Shown piece after piece: positions 10,169 through 22,373 of a DNA stretch of 64,000 nt. A program made the translations under genes and the position numbers. Below the pieces are notes generated by a model that saw only the letters and a program-made list of their open reading frames with translations, was not told the DNA's origin and did not search any database. How positions within the stretch are numbered: position 1 is the first letter of the stretch; every line of letters starts with the position of its first letter. Origin of the DNA: Elephas maximus indicus (taxonomy: Eukaryota; Chordata; Mammalia; Proboscidea; Elephantidae); the NCBI RefSeq assembly GCF_024166365.1, contig NC_064842.1, forward strand, positions 17,145,001 through 17,209,000, written 5' to 3'.

Positions 10169-12699
10169 ACCCACACTGATGGGATCCACCTTCTGCTGAC
10201 TGCTCCCCGCACAGAGACTCCCTTTTTAGTCTTATCCCCTCACCCTCCCAGGCCAGCTCTTGGATCAAATTTAGAAAAGTGTCCAGGCCTGCTGTCTTTG
10301 CCAGTGGCATATTCTTTGATCCCTGATCTCTATGGGAGTGCAGTCCTTTCCTAAAGAAGCCCTATTTTCTCTCTCTTCTCCTAGCCCAACTGCCAGAGGC
10401 TGCTGTAGCTTTCTTAGGAGTTTCCCAAACGCAGGGCTCAGAGTGGTTCTGTAGAAGAAAGTCTTTTCCTGCAAGACTTGATGTGAAGGACATGTACCCC
10501 CTCAACCCCACCCCTCTTGGGGAGGGCAGCCCCAATCTTTAAATTACTTTCCTCATCAATAGCCCTCTCTCCATTTTCTTGATCTATCTATATCCCTTCA
10601 TAGATGAGGAATTTTTTTACACGTTGTAAACCAGTTTTATGATATATTCTTTGAAAGTCTGACTATAGTCTGTTACAACAGACATGCCTCAAATGAATAT
10701 ACTATTCAACCAACCACCTGTTTGAGACTCACAAGAGTCACCCTCTCTAAAATGGAAATAATATCTGCCCTTCTCATCTCACAAAGGTATCAACGAGATC
10801 TGGAAAAAATCAAATGAGAAGTTCACACCATCAGTGGTGTGCTGGAGCCCACTTGTATCTGCCCATGAAGGCCATTCAGGTATATATTTTTCCAGTTCAT
10901 CGGTTCAGTAATGCCATGTTGGTAGCTTGAAATTGGCCTTGGTGATCAGCAAGCACTACAAGTCAGGGCTTCCTCCTCCTCCCCATGCCACCCCCCAAAG
11001 CTGGTTATTAAATATTACCAGCATACCACTGCAGGCAACTATAAACGCAATAAATCTTGCTGTTATATATTTCTATATCTGGAGCTTTCGCGTGGCATGG
11101 CTGGAAGATGAGGCTCCCAGTTAGAGCCATGATGGAGAAGGCAGAAGAGTGATACCTTCACTTCACTTAGGAAAATCCCAGAAGTAGCCAGCAAGGGCGT
11201 GCCAAAGAGAAGGACAGCAGAGTAGTCAGGGCCTGAAGAAGCACCTATTTTCTAGAAAAAGTAATTTATTAACAGATGTGGGGAGGAGTGGGTCTGTATC
11301 CCTCAGAGTGAGAACATGGCTGGGATGGCTACAGAGTGGCCTACAGAATCAGGGCTGCCCTGTTTTCAGGCTTGGAGAAATCTCAGCACTCGTAGGACTT
11401 TCCCAGGGCCCAGAAGCAGGGGAGGTGACTCCAGCGGAGCCGTGAGGCTGTCCAGCCCCACAAGCAGTGTGACCTCCATGGCCCCGTGGTTGTGGTCAGC
11501 CTTCTGCCCCTGAATGTAGCAGAATCATGGATGGCGAGAGCCGCTATACCAGGAAGAAGTAGGGGAGGGGAGGGGATCTTCCATAGTCACTCAGGTTGGT
11601 GGAAGCCTTCCTAGGGGCTAGCAAGGCCTGGAGAACACTTGCTGTCTCACCCGAGCACGTGCGCAGTGTACGTTTTTGCTCGTATGGCCTGGCATCCTCC
11701 CCACAGGGAGCCAGACTCAGAGGAAGAGGCCAAGGTTGGTGTGTGCCCCAGGCTCAGGGTGGGAAGAACCAGTCCTGGCTGTGGCAATTATGGCTCCTGA
11801 AGAGATTGGGGAACAGGGGCCAAAAACAATGCAACAGCCTGTGGCAATAACTCAATGAGTGGTGGCTGTACTAAGCCCCTCAAGGAGCAGTAACTGTGCT
11901 GGGGGTGAGGAAATAGAGCCCCAAGTGGATGGAGTGAATTGCCCCAGCAAATCCACCTACCACCCAGGAGGCCCAGTTGAGAATCTATCACCTTCATTCC
12001 TAAGGCAGGAAAGCTTCTGCAAATCAAATTCACTCTGTTTTCTCTATTTTTCCACATTAGTTTTCATCTTTGTACATCTAAATAACTCTAGACTTATTAT
12101 CTTTACTGAAAACTAGGTCTAAGTGGATTCCTTTCTGTTTCTACCAGCCGAGCAGAGCCCCGTTAGCTTTCTGATACTGTTACAGTCTTTCAATTATGTT
12201 AGAAATTAAGCTAAACTTTCTGTTCTTACAAATGTTTAAGTTTCGGTGAAATTCCCCTTGACCTGGTTTTCTTTTGTCCTCATCGGGCCCAGAATCCCTA
12301 ATTGTGACACTGTATGGGTCACTGCAGAAAATAGGAAGACACCAATGCAGAAGGGCAGCAGGCTCTTAAAACTGAGGAGGGTCAGGACCTGAGAAGAGTG
12401 ATTACTTTCTCCCCCAGGTCACAAATTATAGAGAAGTAGCCAAACACTAGTCATGGTTGTTTTTTTTAAATATCAACTTAGGAAAGTATAGGCATTGGGG
12501 GGTTGGGGAAGAGAAATTAAATACTGATTTGAGGAAATGGATTTGTTTGGAATGGGGGATAAATTATATATTTTAACATTTAAATTTAGAAAATAGTGAA
12601 GCCAAAAGCTATGCTAAGGAGTCTCAGAACAACACCCCAATGCCCATGCAAACCTTCGTAAGCCTCCATAATAATTCTCTCAGGTCTGGAGGTAACCAG
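10169..12699. other. No gene or assignable repeat seen
   Basis: About 2.5 kb with open frames below 92 codons on both strands and no recognisable coding or repeat signature. A GC-richer part at 11.3-11.9 kb gives overlapping short frames, probably chance. Confidence 0.5.
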
Positions 12700-12907
12700 G
12701 GAATCCCTGGGTGGTGCAAACGGTTAACCGCTTAGCTACTAACTGAAAGGTTGGTGATTTGAACACACCCCTTGGTGCCTTGGAAGAAAGGCCTGGTGAT
12801 CTGCTTCCAACAGATCACAGCCTTGAAAACCTTATAGCGCACAGGTCTGCTCTGCAACTCATGGGGTTGCCACGAGTCAAAATGGACTTGATGGCAACTG
12901 GTTTGGG
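12700..12907 (+). repeat. AfroSINE, older variant, sense
   Basis: Head CCCTGGGTGGTGCAAACGGT, B-box-like GGTTGGTGATTTGAAC, then GAAGAAAGGCCTGGTGATCT and CATGGGGTTGCCACGAGTCA, ending GATGGCAACTGG. Confidence 0.9.
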
Positions 12908-14329
12908 TATTTATTTATTTGGAGGTAACCAGGCACCTGGAACCAAAAGTAAGTTCTGTTTACAGCATTGGTCCTCAGTCTGATTTCCCATGAAGTCTTA
13001 GGGCAAGGGCCCCAGGCCCAAATCTAGCCTGTTGGGGCTGACAAGGACCTGAGGGTTCTAGTAGGCCTCTCTGAGCTTATGTAAAATGGGTGAGGAGACT
13101 TGCCTCTGCCCCAAATTGTTATGTCTATTATTTTTTTTTATTACTATACTACCATCTAATGGTGAGGTGCATTAAAACACAATCGTAACCTAGTTCAGGG
13201 ACCACTGACTACCCTTACAATTTTTTTTCATAGCAAATATTTATAATGCATCATGCTTTCTCTCCAGATAGCTCACTGAATGGTCCCCATAGTTCATAAA
13301 GAAAAAACTAGTTTCAGATCTAAGATCTCTGGTACCTACTAAATGTAGAGAGAAAGAAATTGGACTGTAATTAGACTACTGGGAAAAAACAAGGTGCGTT
13401 TTTTTGTAAGCATCAGGGAGAACAGAAATACTTCTAAAACACTCCCAAAGTATACAATATAAGGCTTAAAGTTGATAGTGTTTAAACTTCCCCAAAGATG
13501 AAAATTTAATAACAACAGAAACATCCGTACAAGACAGTACGTGTAATGAATTATCATTTACAGAGAGGAGGATAAAAAATTAAACCATAATTCTACATAG
13601 AAACCATTCACTGCTCTAAAAATAAATTCCCAAGGCAAAAATTAAATTTTATTGCTATATAAAAGATAGCAGATAATCAACCTCTTGCCCTCTGCTCCTG
13701 CTGACCAAGATTTCAGATTTCCATAATTTATTTGGGGATTTTCCTCCCAGTGCTAAATGTTGGAAGTGGGGCTTGTTTGGGGAAGTTTACTGAGCGATGA
13801 AAATAAAGAATGCCCTTCCTCACTCCCACACTCTCCCCTTTCTCCAAACACGCAGGACACACGTATCAGGGATTTTACACTTCTTCAGCAGTTGTATTAG
13901 TGTCACCAATAACTCCAACTTTAAACCTCATCTGCAGACAGCCAGAACTCTGGGAACTCCTGGGACGCAGGTAGTTGGTCTGCAGTACATCGAGGCTTGC
14001 TGCAGAACTCCCCAAGGAGGGCCTCCACTGGGCTAGGAGGCTGGCATAGACAGATGACCGCCACATACTCCACCAGCTTCTGGGTGATAAATTGCCATGG
14101 GAACAGCAAGCAGAATGACAGGGTAGGATTAGGATACAAGGCTTTCAATACCAGTCAGACTATGAAACTTTGAGAAACACCATTAGTAAACCTACAATCT
14201 AGAAATGCAAATTTCAGGTTGACTTCCATTCTGGGGCGTGGGCAGGAGTCACCATAAGACCAGAGAATGTACCTTCTGAATAGGGATTCACATTGATGTG
14301 TCACTCCCCCAAACCTCCCCTCTGACTTT
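12908..14329. other. No gene or assignable repeat seen
   Basis: AT-rich sequence with no coding or repeat signature that I can name. A T-run lies at 13131-13139. Confidence 0.5.
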
Positions 14330-14472
14330 TGGAGCGCTTTTGACTCATAGTGACGCTATAGGACAGAATAGAACTGCCCGATAGGGTTTCCAAGGAGTGC
14401 TTGATGGATTCAACCTGCTGACCTTTTGGTTAGCAGCTGTAGCGCTTAACCACTGTGACACCAGGGTTTCCT
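14330..14472 (-). repeat. AfroSINE, short type, antisense
   Basis: Lacks the extreme tail and starts at GAGCGCTTTTGACTCATAGT. Body CCGATAGGGTTTCCAAGGAG and head TTTTGGTTAGCAGCTGTAGC are clear; it ends CACCAGGGTTTCC. Confidence 0.9.
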
Positions 14473-14511
14473 TTGGAGCTCAGAGTAATGGAAATGGTAT
14501 GCCACTAAGAT

Positions 14512-14694
14512 ATATCGGTTGACATTGATTCTCCAACTCATGGTGACCCCATGTGTGTCAGAGTGGAACTGTGCTCCACAGGGTTTTCTGGCTGATTTTT
14601 CAGAAGTAGATCGCCAGGCCTTTCTTCTGAGGGACCTCTGGGTGAACTCGAACCTCCAACTTTCTGTTTAGCAGCTGAGCACATTAACTGCTAC
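14512..14694 (-). repeat. AfroSINE, longer-body variant, antisense
   Basis: Carries the middle block TTTTCAGAAGTAGATCGCCA plus GGCCTTTCTTC and the head AGCAGCTGAGCACATTAACT. It lies only about 40 bp from the preceding SINE, in the same orientation but of another subfamily. Confidence 0.88.
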
Positions 14695-14821
14695 TAAATT
14701 ATAAGTATCCTTAAAAGCACAGGACTATGCAAAAACTACCACTTCTCTCTTCTCCTGAGCTTTATTTTCATCGTAGCACACAGGTAAGATAAAATCACCC
14801 ATCATAGCTTCAAAATCAGGG

Positions 14822-15010
14822 GGTCTCAAAGTGTTGTCCCCAGCCAGTAGCAGCAGCTTCAGCTTGGAACTTGATAGAAATGCCAATTCTCAGGTCTCCC
14901 CCTCATCCTACTGAGTCAGAAGCTCTGGGGGGTGGGGGTGCAGAAATCTGTATTTTAACAAGTTCTGTGGGTGATTCTGATGCACATTTAAGTCTGAGAA
15001 TCACTTTTCT
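14822..15010 (-). mobile_element. MER5A-like hAT-Charlie DNA transposon
   Basis: Shows GGTCTCAAAGTGTTGTCCCC at the left, the reverse-strand core CCTACTGAGTCAGAAGCTCT and AAGTCTGAGAATCACTTTT at the right. These are the terminal inverted repeats of a MER5A-type element. Confidence 0.8.
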
Positions 15011-15186
15011 AAATGAAGATGCTGAAGAAGCATGCAGGGTTTGTTGGTTAGCAGATGGCCAATGAAAGCGCAACCAAGTCTAGATAAAATGTGAAGCTCT
15101 GGAATCCACACTTACATCCTGTGCACTCAGCTTCCCCAGCTTGGTCCAGACCACCCCAGTGGCTTTATTCAGATCTGTCCACCTCA

Positions 15187-15390
15187 TGGAGTCCCTGAGG
15201 GGTCCAAATGGTTAACATGCTCAGCTGCTGAACGAAAGGTTGAAGGTTCAAGTCCACCCAGAGGTACTTCATAAGAAAGGTCTAGCGAAATGCTTCCGAA
15301 AGATCAGCCATTGAAAACCCTATGAAGCACAGTTCTACTCTGACACACATAGGGTCACCATGAGTCAGAATCGACTCAAGTGGTTGGTTT
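15187..15390 (+). repeat. AfroSINE, older variant, sense
   Basis: Head GTCCAAATGGTTAACATGCT and GGTTCAAGTCCACCCAGAGG, then AAAGATCAGCCATTGAAAAC and TGACACACATAGGGTCACCA, ending GTGGTTGGTTTT. Confidence 0.9.
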
Positions 15391-16540
15391 TGCCCACCCC
15401 CTGGGTCTGGTTGTTGATCTCTCCAGGGACTGGACCAACACCATTGTAGCAGAGTGAGTAATTCACAGTGAAGCAGAGAGGCCCCTGGGGACCCTACATC
15501 TCATTTTCTTTTTTAATCTTTAGGATCAGTGGTTCACTTCCTAGTCCAGCAAGAATGGTTGGCAAGGCTCGGTTGTTAGGTGGGAGAAACACTGACCTGG
15601 AACACTGTGATCTCTCTCCTGTACACAAAGGAAACAATGTGGCCCTCTAACAGCGGGAAGGACCAGGGAACTGAGATAGAGCAGAGCCACCAACACACCC
15701 ACAGGAAAGAGGACCAAAAGCTACTTATTTTAAGGTTTTTTTCCCTGATAAATGTAAGAGTTACAGAAAAGTATGAATGATACTGTCACTAAAACCCATT
15801 TTCCCACCGCCTGAAATTACTAACTGTTAACATTGTGTCAGATGAAAAAGCAACCGTTGAAAGCTGTGAAATGACTGTGTGCAGCCGTGAACTGGGGAGG
15901 GGGGTAGGAGAACAAAGAGGAGAGCAGCTAGAATAAAGAGAAACAATCTCCGTATTGCTGAAATATTTTTTAACAAAGAATGTCCTCATTCTCTTATCAG
16001 AAAACATTTCGAATATGAGGTTTCCACATAGCTACTAATAGTAACTTGTAAATTTGCCTTGCTGGAGGCTGAGGAGTTGGAATTTACAAATAATGAAGAG
16101 CAGAAAAATCGCTGAAGAGGAAGCCAGCTCTTTTCTCTGGGAATAAACACAACATGCTTTTGTACCACCCCCGAAAGACAGTAGGAAAGCAATTAGGCCA
16201 GTCCAAGAAAAATCAAGCTATAGATCCTTAAAGTTTAAGCCTTTCCCACCACTGTTTATGGAGTTGCAGTCAAATGTTAGAAGACCTAGGACAGAGAACC
16301 ATCTTCAAGGGCACTCTCCTCAATGGCTGACCTCCAGCTGCCAACTTGGGGTTACCCATTGGTGCAGGGAGGCAGTAAAATCATGTGGTGAAGTAAGGTT
16401 CATGAGCCACTAGGGTGCTCGTTCCCAGGCTGGGAAAAGGAAGGTGTCAAGGCTGAAGGGCCAAAGAGTGTCAAGACACGTGGTGCTGAGCTGGCCAAAG
16501 AACAGGCAGAAGGAGTTGTCATCTTTGCTCTGATACAGCC
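15391..16540. other. No gene or assignable repeat seen
   Basis: About 1.15 kb with short unsupported open frames on both strands and no repeat signature that I recognise. Confidence 0.5.
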
Positions 16541-16728
16541 AGTTTTGCAGGTGTCATCAAGTGGACTCTGACTCATGGTGGCCCCATGCTGTCATAGGGT
16601 TTTCAAAGGCCAATTTTATGGAATTAGATCACGAGGACATTCTTCCTGTTGATCTGGATGGCCTCAAACCTCCACCCTTTCAGTTAGCAGCCAAGCATGT
16701 TAACCTTTTGCACTACCCAGGGACTCCA
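16541..16728 (-). repeat. AfroSINE, diverged longer variant, antisense
   Basis: Starts with GGTGTCATCAAGTGGACTCT, continues through GTCATAGGGTTTTCAAAGGC and ends CACTACCCAGGGACTCC. Substitutions in every block suggest an old insertion. Confidence 0.85.
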
Positions 16729-16904
16729 TAGCAACATTCAAAATTATATCACCCATGGCACTGAGGACCTGCCTTCTGTTCTTTGATATGCTCATTCCAT
16801 CACTAAAGAAAATATTCACCCTTTCCTCTGAACCCTGCCAGAGAACCTCATCCTTGCTTAGACAAACTCATCTCCCCTGCAGGCGGGACAAAAATGGGAA
16901 CCAA

Positions 16905-18068
16905 AAATGGACCAAAAAAAAAGAGAGAGAGAGAGAGAAACCAAAACCTCGGAGAAAAAAACTAGCCTACAGGGCTAATAGCCTACACAAGCCACAGCCT
17001 CATCTACCCTGAGACCAGAGCTAGATGGTGCCCAGCTTCCACTATTGACTGTTCAGATCAGGGACACAAGAGATGGACCCTGAGAGAACGCAAGAAAAAT
17101 GTGGAACAGAACTCAAATTCTTTTTTTTTTTTTTAAGTATAATTCCATTTATTTTGCTGTTGTTGAGAATATACACAGCAAAACATACACCAATTCAACA
17201 GCTTCTACATGTACCATTTAGTGACACTGATTACATTCTTCAAGTTGTGCAACCATTTTCACGCTCCTGTTCTGAGTTGGTCCTCCCTTGTTAACATAAA
17301 CTCACTGCTCCCTAAGGTACCTATCTAATCTTTCCAGTTGCTGTTATCAATTTGATCCCACATAGATAGTTCTTAAAAGGGCATAATGCTCAAGGCAGGC
17401 ATTTTTTACTAGTTAAGCTCAACTATTGTTTCATTTTAAGAAGATTTCAGGGGATATTTTTGGTTTAAGGTTTAAAGATTATCTCAGGGCAATAGTTTCA
17501 GTGGTTCGTCCAACTTTCATGGCTCCAGGAAGTCTACAGTCCATGAAAATCTGAAATACTGTTCTGCATTCTCCCCCTTTTGACCAGGATTCTTCTGTGG
17601 AAACTTTCATCAAAATGCACGACTCAAATTCTTAGAAAGTCCAGACTTACTGAACCGGTTGAGGCTGGAGAACTCGCTGAGACTACTGTCTTGAGATACT
17701 CTGAGCCTTAAATCAAAACTATCCCCTGAGGGCACCTTTCAGAGAAATAACAGATTGGCACACAAAATAAAGGATATTACCCTCGAGTATGGGGCTCCAT
17801 TAAAAAACCATGTATCTGAGACCAAAATGTCAACATTTACTCTAAAGCAAAGATGAGAAGATGGAGGGGGGGGGGCAGGAGGGGGGGAGGGAAACCACAG
17901 TACTAGAAACGGAACAACCAGGGCAGGATTAATGTGAATGCGGACACACTGTGAAAAATGTAAATGATGTCACTGAACAACTTATGTAGAAATTGTCAAA
18001 CGGGAACATAACTTGCTGTGTAAACTTCCACCGAAAACACAATAAAATATTATTTAAAAAAAAAAAAG
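16905..18068 (+). repeat. L1 3' UTR, sense, split by nested L1
   Basis: Left part (about 16905-17122) carries TACCCTGAGACCAGAGCTAG and GATGGTGCCCAGC. The right part resumes at 17634 and runs through CACACAAAATAAAGGATATT, a G-rich run at 17861-17890 and CACAATAAAATATT to an A-tail at 18055-18068. The join reads like the uninterrupted copy at 25040-25090, confirming a later insertion in the middle. Confidence 0.85.
17123..17621 (-). repeat. L1 3' end, antisense, nested in L1
   Basis: Begins with a T-run (a reversed A-tail), then TATTTTGCTGTTGTTGAGAA, and ends near ATCAAAATGCACG. It is flanked by the duplication ACTCAAATTCTT at 17111-17122 and 17622-17633. This is a complete, datable L1 insertion into an older L1 tail. 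Confidence 0.88.
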
Positions 18069-18654
18069 GAAGGGGGTAGAGCAGTTCCTTTTGCTATGCA
18101 AAAGGGTCAGAGGAGGGGAAATCTAGACTGGACACCACCTGGGTGCCTCCCTTTTGTGTGCCTATTGGTGAATCTAATATACTCATTGGAGAATCTGATA
18201 AAGTTAGGCATGCAGCTCAGCTGGGTGGACTTAGCTAACCTTCTTCCCCCCCTCCTCCCCCGGGTGTACAGTTGTGTCATAACCACACATCTCTCCATGC
18301 GGGCAGATCTCAATTAACCGGAGCCCTACCTCCCAGAGAAAGCCTACGTGCCACGGTGGCCATCACAGTCTCCGGCGTTAGGAGAACCAGGCACACCCCT
18401 CCCCCAGTGGCTGTGCTTCCTCCTGGATCCTTATAGAACCTCTTTCCCTGCAGTGGAAGCCTGCTTACAGTTGCCAGGGCAAACTGCTGGGGATGCCTGC
18501 AGAAGCATTCAGGCCCATTAAAATCCAATTACAAGAAATGGGGTTTTCACCTGTTTTCCTATGGGAAAAAAATCATGGTGGGAAAAAAAAGCGGAGGAAG
18601 AGAGCGTAGAATACATGTTTGTGTACGTGTGTGCACTGCTTTCATCTCAATTAG
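18069..18654. other. No gene or repeat recognised
   Basis: About 590 bp, partly GC-rich at 18.3-18.5 kb, without an assignable feature. Confidence 0.5.
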
Positions 18655-18800
18655 AGATTCATTCTTTCAGCTAATGAACATTTTTTCAACACCTACTATG
18701 TGCAAAGCTCTATGCTAGGTTTTGTGAACAAACATGAGTCCCTGACTTCCAAGAGCTTACAATCTAGAGGAGAAAATCACACATAAAAACTAGAAAATCA
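18655..18800 (-). repeat. L2 LINE 3' end, antisense
   Basis: Shows the antisense L2 end pattern: TTTCAACACCTACTATGTGC followed by AGAGCTTACAATCTAGAGGA. Old and diverged. Confidence 0.65.
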
Positions 18801-19084
18801 GATTATTTGTTCTATAATAAAGGCTCATTCATCTATGCAGCAAAGACTTATTGTGCAAAATGTGCCAGCGTCAAGTATGAACAAATAATTTTGAGAGCAC
18901 AGAGGCCAAATATAACTACCATCCCTCTTTCAAACATGAAAGATGTGATAAAAGAGCTCCCATGTAAATGCTCCTTAAGGATAGGGTCCATATCTTTCTG
19001 TATTACCCATCATCTTGGTGTGTGCCCAGCAAACAGGCAATAATAAATACTGCTTTCTAAAGAGTGGGTTTCCTGTCTTTTTAT

Positions 19085-19530
19085 GCATTAGGCCATTTCA
19101 GCCTGATGTTTCTTTGCCATTCACCCATCAGTTCTATATACACTTGCTGAGCACCTACAATATGCTGGCAGCAGGGGCTACAAAGTCAAGAAGTTCTCCG
19201 GGAGTTCACAGTTCAGTGGGGAAACAGGCACACAAGCAAATATCCACAATACAACGGGGCAAGTGTCCTTTGGGGAGAGAGCATGGTATCCCCACGGAAG
19301 TTGTGCAGAGGAGGGCCATGCAACCCGGCCTGGGGGCAGAGGAGAGGGTCAGGGAAAGCTTTCTGGAGTGAAGCCTAAACAGGGTCTCAAAGGATGTGTG
19401 AGGATTAACCAAGTTGTGTGTGTCAGAGGGATGGCATTTCAGGCAGAGAGGACAGCTTGGGAAAAACATGGGGAAGATACAGCATGCCCACCAGTTCAGT
19501 GTTTTGAACTTTGCCCTTTCAAAAACCTGA
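19085..19530 (-). repeat. L2 LINE 3' region, antisense
   Basis: CACTTGCTGAGCACCTACAA and ATATGCTGGCAGCAGGGGCT, then GTCAGGGAAAGCTTTCTGGA and CAGGCAGAGAGGACAGC follow the known order of antisense L2. The 118- and 107-codon frames here are by-products of the repeat. Confidence 0.7.
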
Positions 19531-19739
19531 TCTCACCAGAGTTGTTTAGAGTCCAGCAAGCTTCCTTGAGCTACCCAAGTTCTTGAGAGGATGGTGTATC
19601 AAATAGAGTGCCAATTTCTAAAGCCAGAATGACTCTGTTAGGTAGACCAGATGTTCATATGGGAACTGGAATTAGGATATATACAGAAGGATGCTGAGTG
19701 AGCATGTAATTAGAGCAAGTTGCAACACCAATGATCTTA

Positions 19740-21325
19740 TCATCAAATTATGATAGTTGGCTTTATCTGTCTCCGCCGCCATCTTCTCTCCTCCTCCCTC
19801 CATAGCCAAGTTCCTAAGACTTTGCAGTGTTCTCTCTACTTCCTCAGCCCACGCACTCCTCACCCCACTGCAATCTGCATTCTCCCGCACCTCTCCCCCG
19901 AAGCTGCCTTCACCTAGGGCACAACACTCTCTTTGTTGCTAAATACAGGATTCTTTTTAGTCCTCCTCACTGTGCAGCTTCTGACCCTGAGACATGCTCT
20001 CCTCCCTCCACATAGATGATAGCACTCCTTCCTGTTTTTCCTTCTGTTTCTGGCTGCTGCTTCTCAGGCACCTTTGTGTCTTCCTTTTTTTCTGCCAACT
20101 CTGCAACTGACAGTTTCCCCTCTGTCCTCCCTCTAGGTGAGATGGCGGCTTCAGTTACCATCCAGATATTCTAATGATTTCCAAATCTCTATCTGTGGCT
20201 CAAACGGCTTTTATGAACCCTAGACTGGAATAGCCAACTGCCGACTAGACATCTTCATCTGAATATCCTAGAGAACCTTGAACTCAACTTGCTCAAAACT
20301 AATACTTCCCCTAAACCCCGATCCCCTTGGTGTTCCCCATCTTGCCAAACGCCACCACCATTTCTCCGAGAGCCAAAGCCAGAAACCTGGGTGGCTTTTT
20401 TGCCAATGCTAGCAAATCTAGCTCTTCAGTATCTCCTGGACCTGTCCACTCTCCCCACCTTGTCCCACCACGACCACTGAGCTCAGGCCAGGCTCATCTC
20501 ACATCCGAACAGCCATGAGAGTCCCTGCCACTTGCCTTGCTCCCTCTTACTTATTCTTCCCACTGCATAACCAGAGTTCTCTCTTTGAAATGCAGATTTG
20601 ATCCTATCTTCCCCTGTTTAAAATCCTTTGAGGGGAGAGTGTGTAGGCAACTCTTGACTGGAGGGGGGATGGGAAGATAGAGAGAGAGGGAAGATGGCAA
20701 AATTGGCACGAAACGAGAGACTGAAAGGGCTGACTCAATAGGGGGAGAGCAAGTGGGAGAAGGGAGTAAGATGTATGTAAACCTACATGTGACAGACTGA
20801 TTGGAATGGTAAATGTTCACTTGAAGCTTAATAAAAATTAATTAAAAAAAAAATCAGCCATAAAAAAAAAAAATCCTTTGGGGGCTTCCCAACACCTTCA
20901 GGAGAAAGCCCAAAGTCCTTAGAATGATTGACCCTTTATGACTGAGGTCCCTGCTTATGGCCCACGCCTTCCTTCTTATCACGTCCTGCTTTCTCTTTTG
21001 AGCTCCTTATAAACTAGCAGATGCCCAAATGTGTTATAACTGCTTTCACCAGGGTGTCCTTGCACGTGCCGTTCTTGGTCGGGAACATCCTTTCCCTCCC
21101 CAACTCCCTCTCCTGTCGACCTCTGCTGAAGCGTCACCTCCTCTGGGTCCCTTCGCCCTCGATCTGAGCTGGGTGATTATCCTCAGCATTCCCACAGCAC
21201 CCCGGGCATACCTCCATCATTGCACTTATTACATACCACGCCATCCTCGCCCCTGGACTGTGGGCATTTTTAGGTTCTGGACTGTGACTTATTTCTCTTT
21301 GGATTCCCAGTGGCTAGCACAGCGT
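19740..21325 (+). repeat. L2 LINE, ORF2 part to 3' UTR, sense
   Basis: The left part resembles L2 ORF2 (CACTGCAATCTGCATTCTCC). The middle has the L2 order CCAACTGCCGACTAGACATC, GAAACCTGGGTGGC, then GGGCTTCCCAACACCTTCAG. The right part has TCACCTCCTCTGGGTCCCTT and GTGGCTAGCACAGCG. The reading frame is destroyed. A younger L1 tail interrupts it at 20631-20869. Confidence 0.75.
20631..20869 (+). repeat. L1 3' end inserted in L2, 11-bp TSD
   Basis: A 5'-truncated L1 end with TCAATAGGGGGAGAGCAAGT, GTAAGATGTATGTAAACC and CTTAATAAAAATTAATT, ending in two A-tracts separated by TCAGCCAT. The duplication AAAATCCTTTG lies at 20620-20630 and 20870-20880. Confidence 0.9.
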
Positions 21326-21560
21326 AGTCAGAGAAGGTTTCCTGGAGGAGATGACAACTACCCTAAATCCTAATAAACGGCTAGGAATTGGCCAGATGAA
21401 AACAGGTCAAGGAGTATCTCAGGCAGTGAAGGTAACAAGGAAAGATGCAGGTGTGTGATATAGAATGATGCATTCAGAGAACTACAGGTCACTCAGGGCG
21501 GCTGGAGCACATGAAGTACAACCAAGGGGTAGCCAGAGAGAAGGCTGGGTCATGTTTACC
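21326..21560 (-). repeat. L2 LINE, antisense, next to sense L2
   Basis: AGAAGGTTTCCTGGAGGAGA and CTCAGGCAGTGAAGGTAACA follow the antisense L2 order. It begins right where the sense L2 copy ends, so two L2 pieces meet tail to tail. Confidence 0.55.
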
Positions 21561-22373
21561 AACGGACTGAGAGGAGAGATGATAGCAGGCAGTCCTGGTC
21601 AGGGTACTAAATTATAAAATGATTATATAAGACCAGTTACATGTGAGCCCTGAGCACCAGAGTTCAAAATTAAGGAAAAAATGATGACAAATAAGCATAG
21701 CATCCCACAGCATGTGTGTTTGAACTACTTGATGGATGGGCCATTCACCAAGTAAACCCTCACCACATTTGTTGAATTGAACTGACTAAAGATAAAAAAT
21801 AATATCAATATAATAGATAATGAATATACTAAAATATAAAGCTATGAAATGACTTTACGATACTTCAGGTACCAGTCAGAGGTTGAAGGAGATATTTGTG
21901 AGATTAGGAGAATACTGAGGTCCCTGAAACTGAGAACCACTGGTTCTTTCTATTTGCCAAGGAGCCAGAAAGGGCAAGGCAAGGGGTAAGGAGCAGGAAG
22001 GGTGAGGAACAAAAGAAGAGGCCACAAGGATTGGATGGTGGGCACTCAGCAGAGAAGAGTGGTAATGGGTCTGACGAATCTTGCAATTAACCCTACGGAA
22101 TAAAACTCATCATAGTGTTGACCGTGACAAAGAATTCCCAACAATGGGAAACAAAGGAGTCCTGGGTACATTGTCGCATAGTGGCCACAGGCCTTCACAT
22201 CAGTTTACAGTAACCAGTCCCTGGCATTAGGTGAGGGAGTCCTAGATTATGATTTTTGCTCCTCTTGGCGTTGTGCCCCATAAAGTGACCTTCAATTCTG
22301 TCCCTCATCAGGTCTTCACTCTTTATACTTTTTGTCTGCTTCGATGCCTCTCCTCACCCTGCCACCCTGTTGT
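21561..22373. other. No gene or repeat recognised
   Basis: About 800 bp of AT-rich sequence without an assignable feature. Confidence 0.5.
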
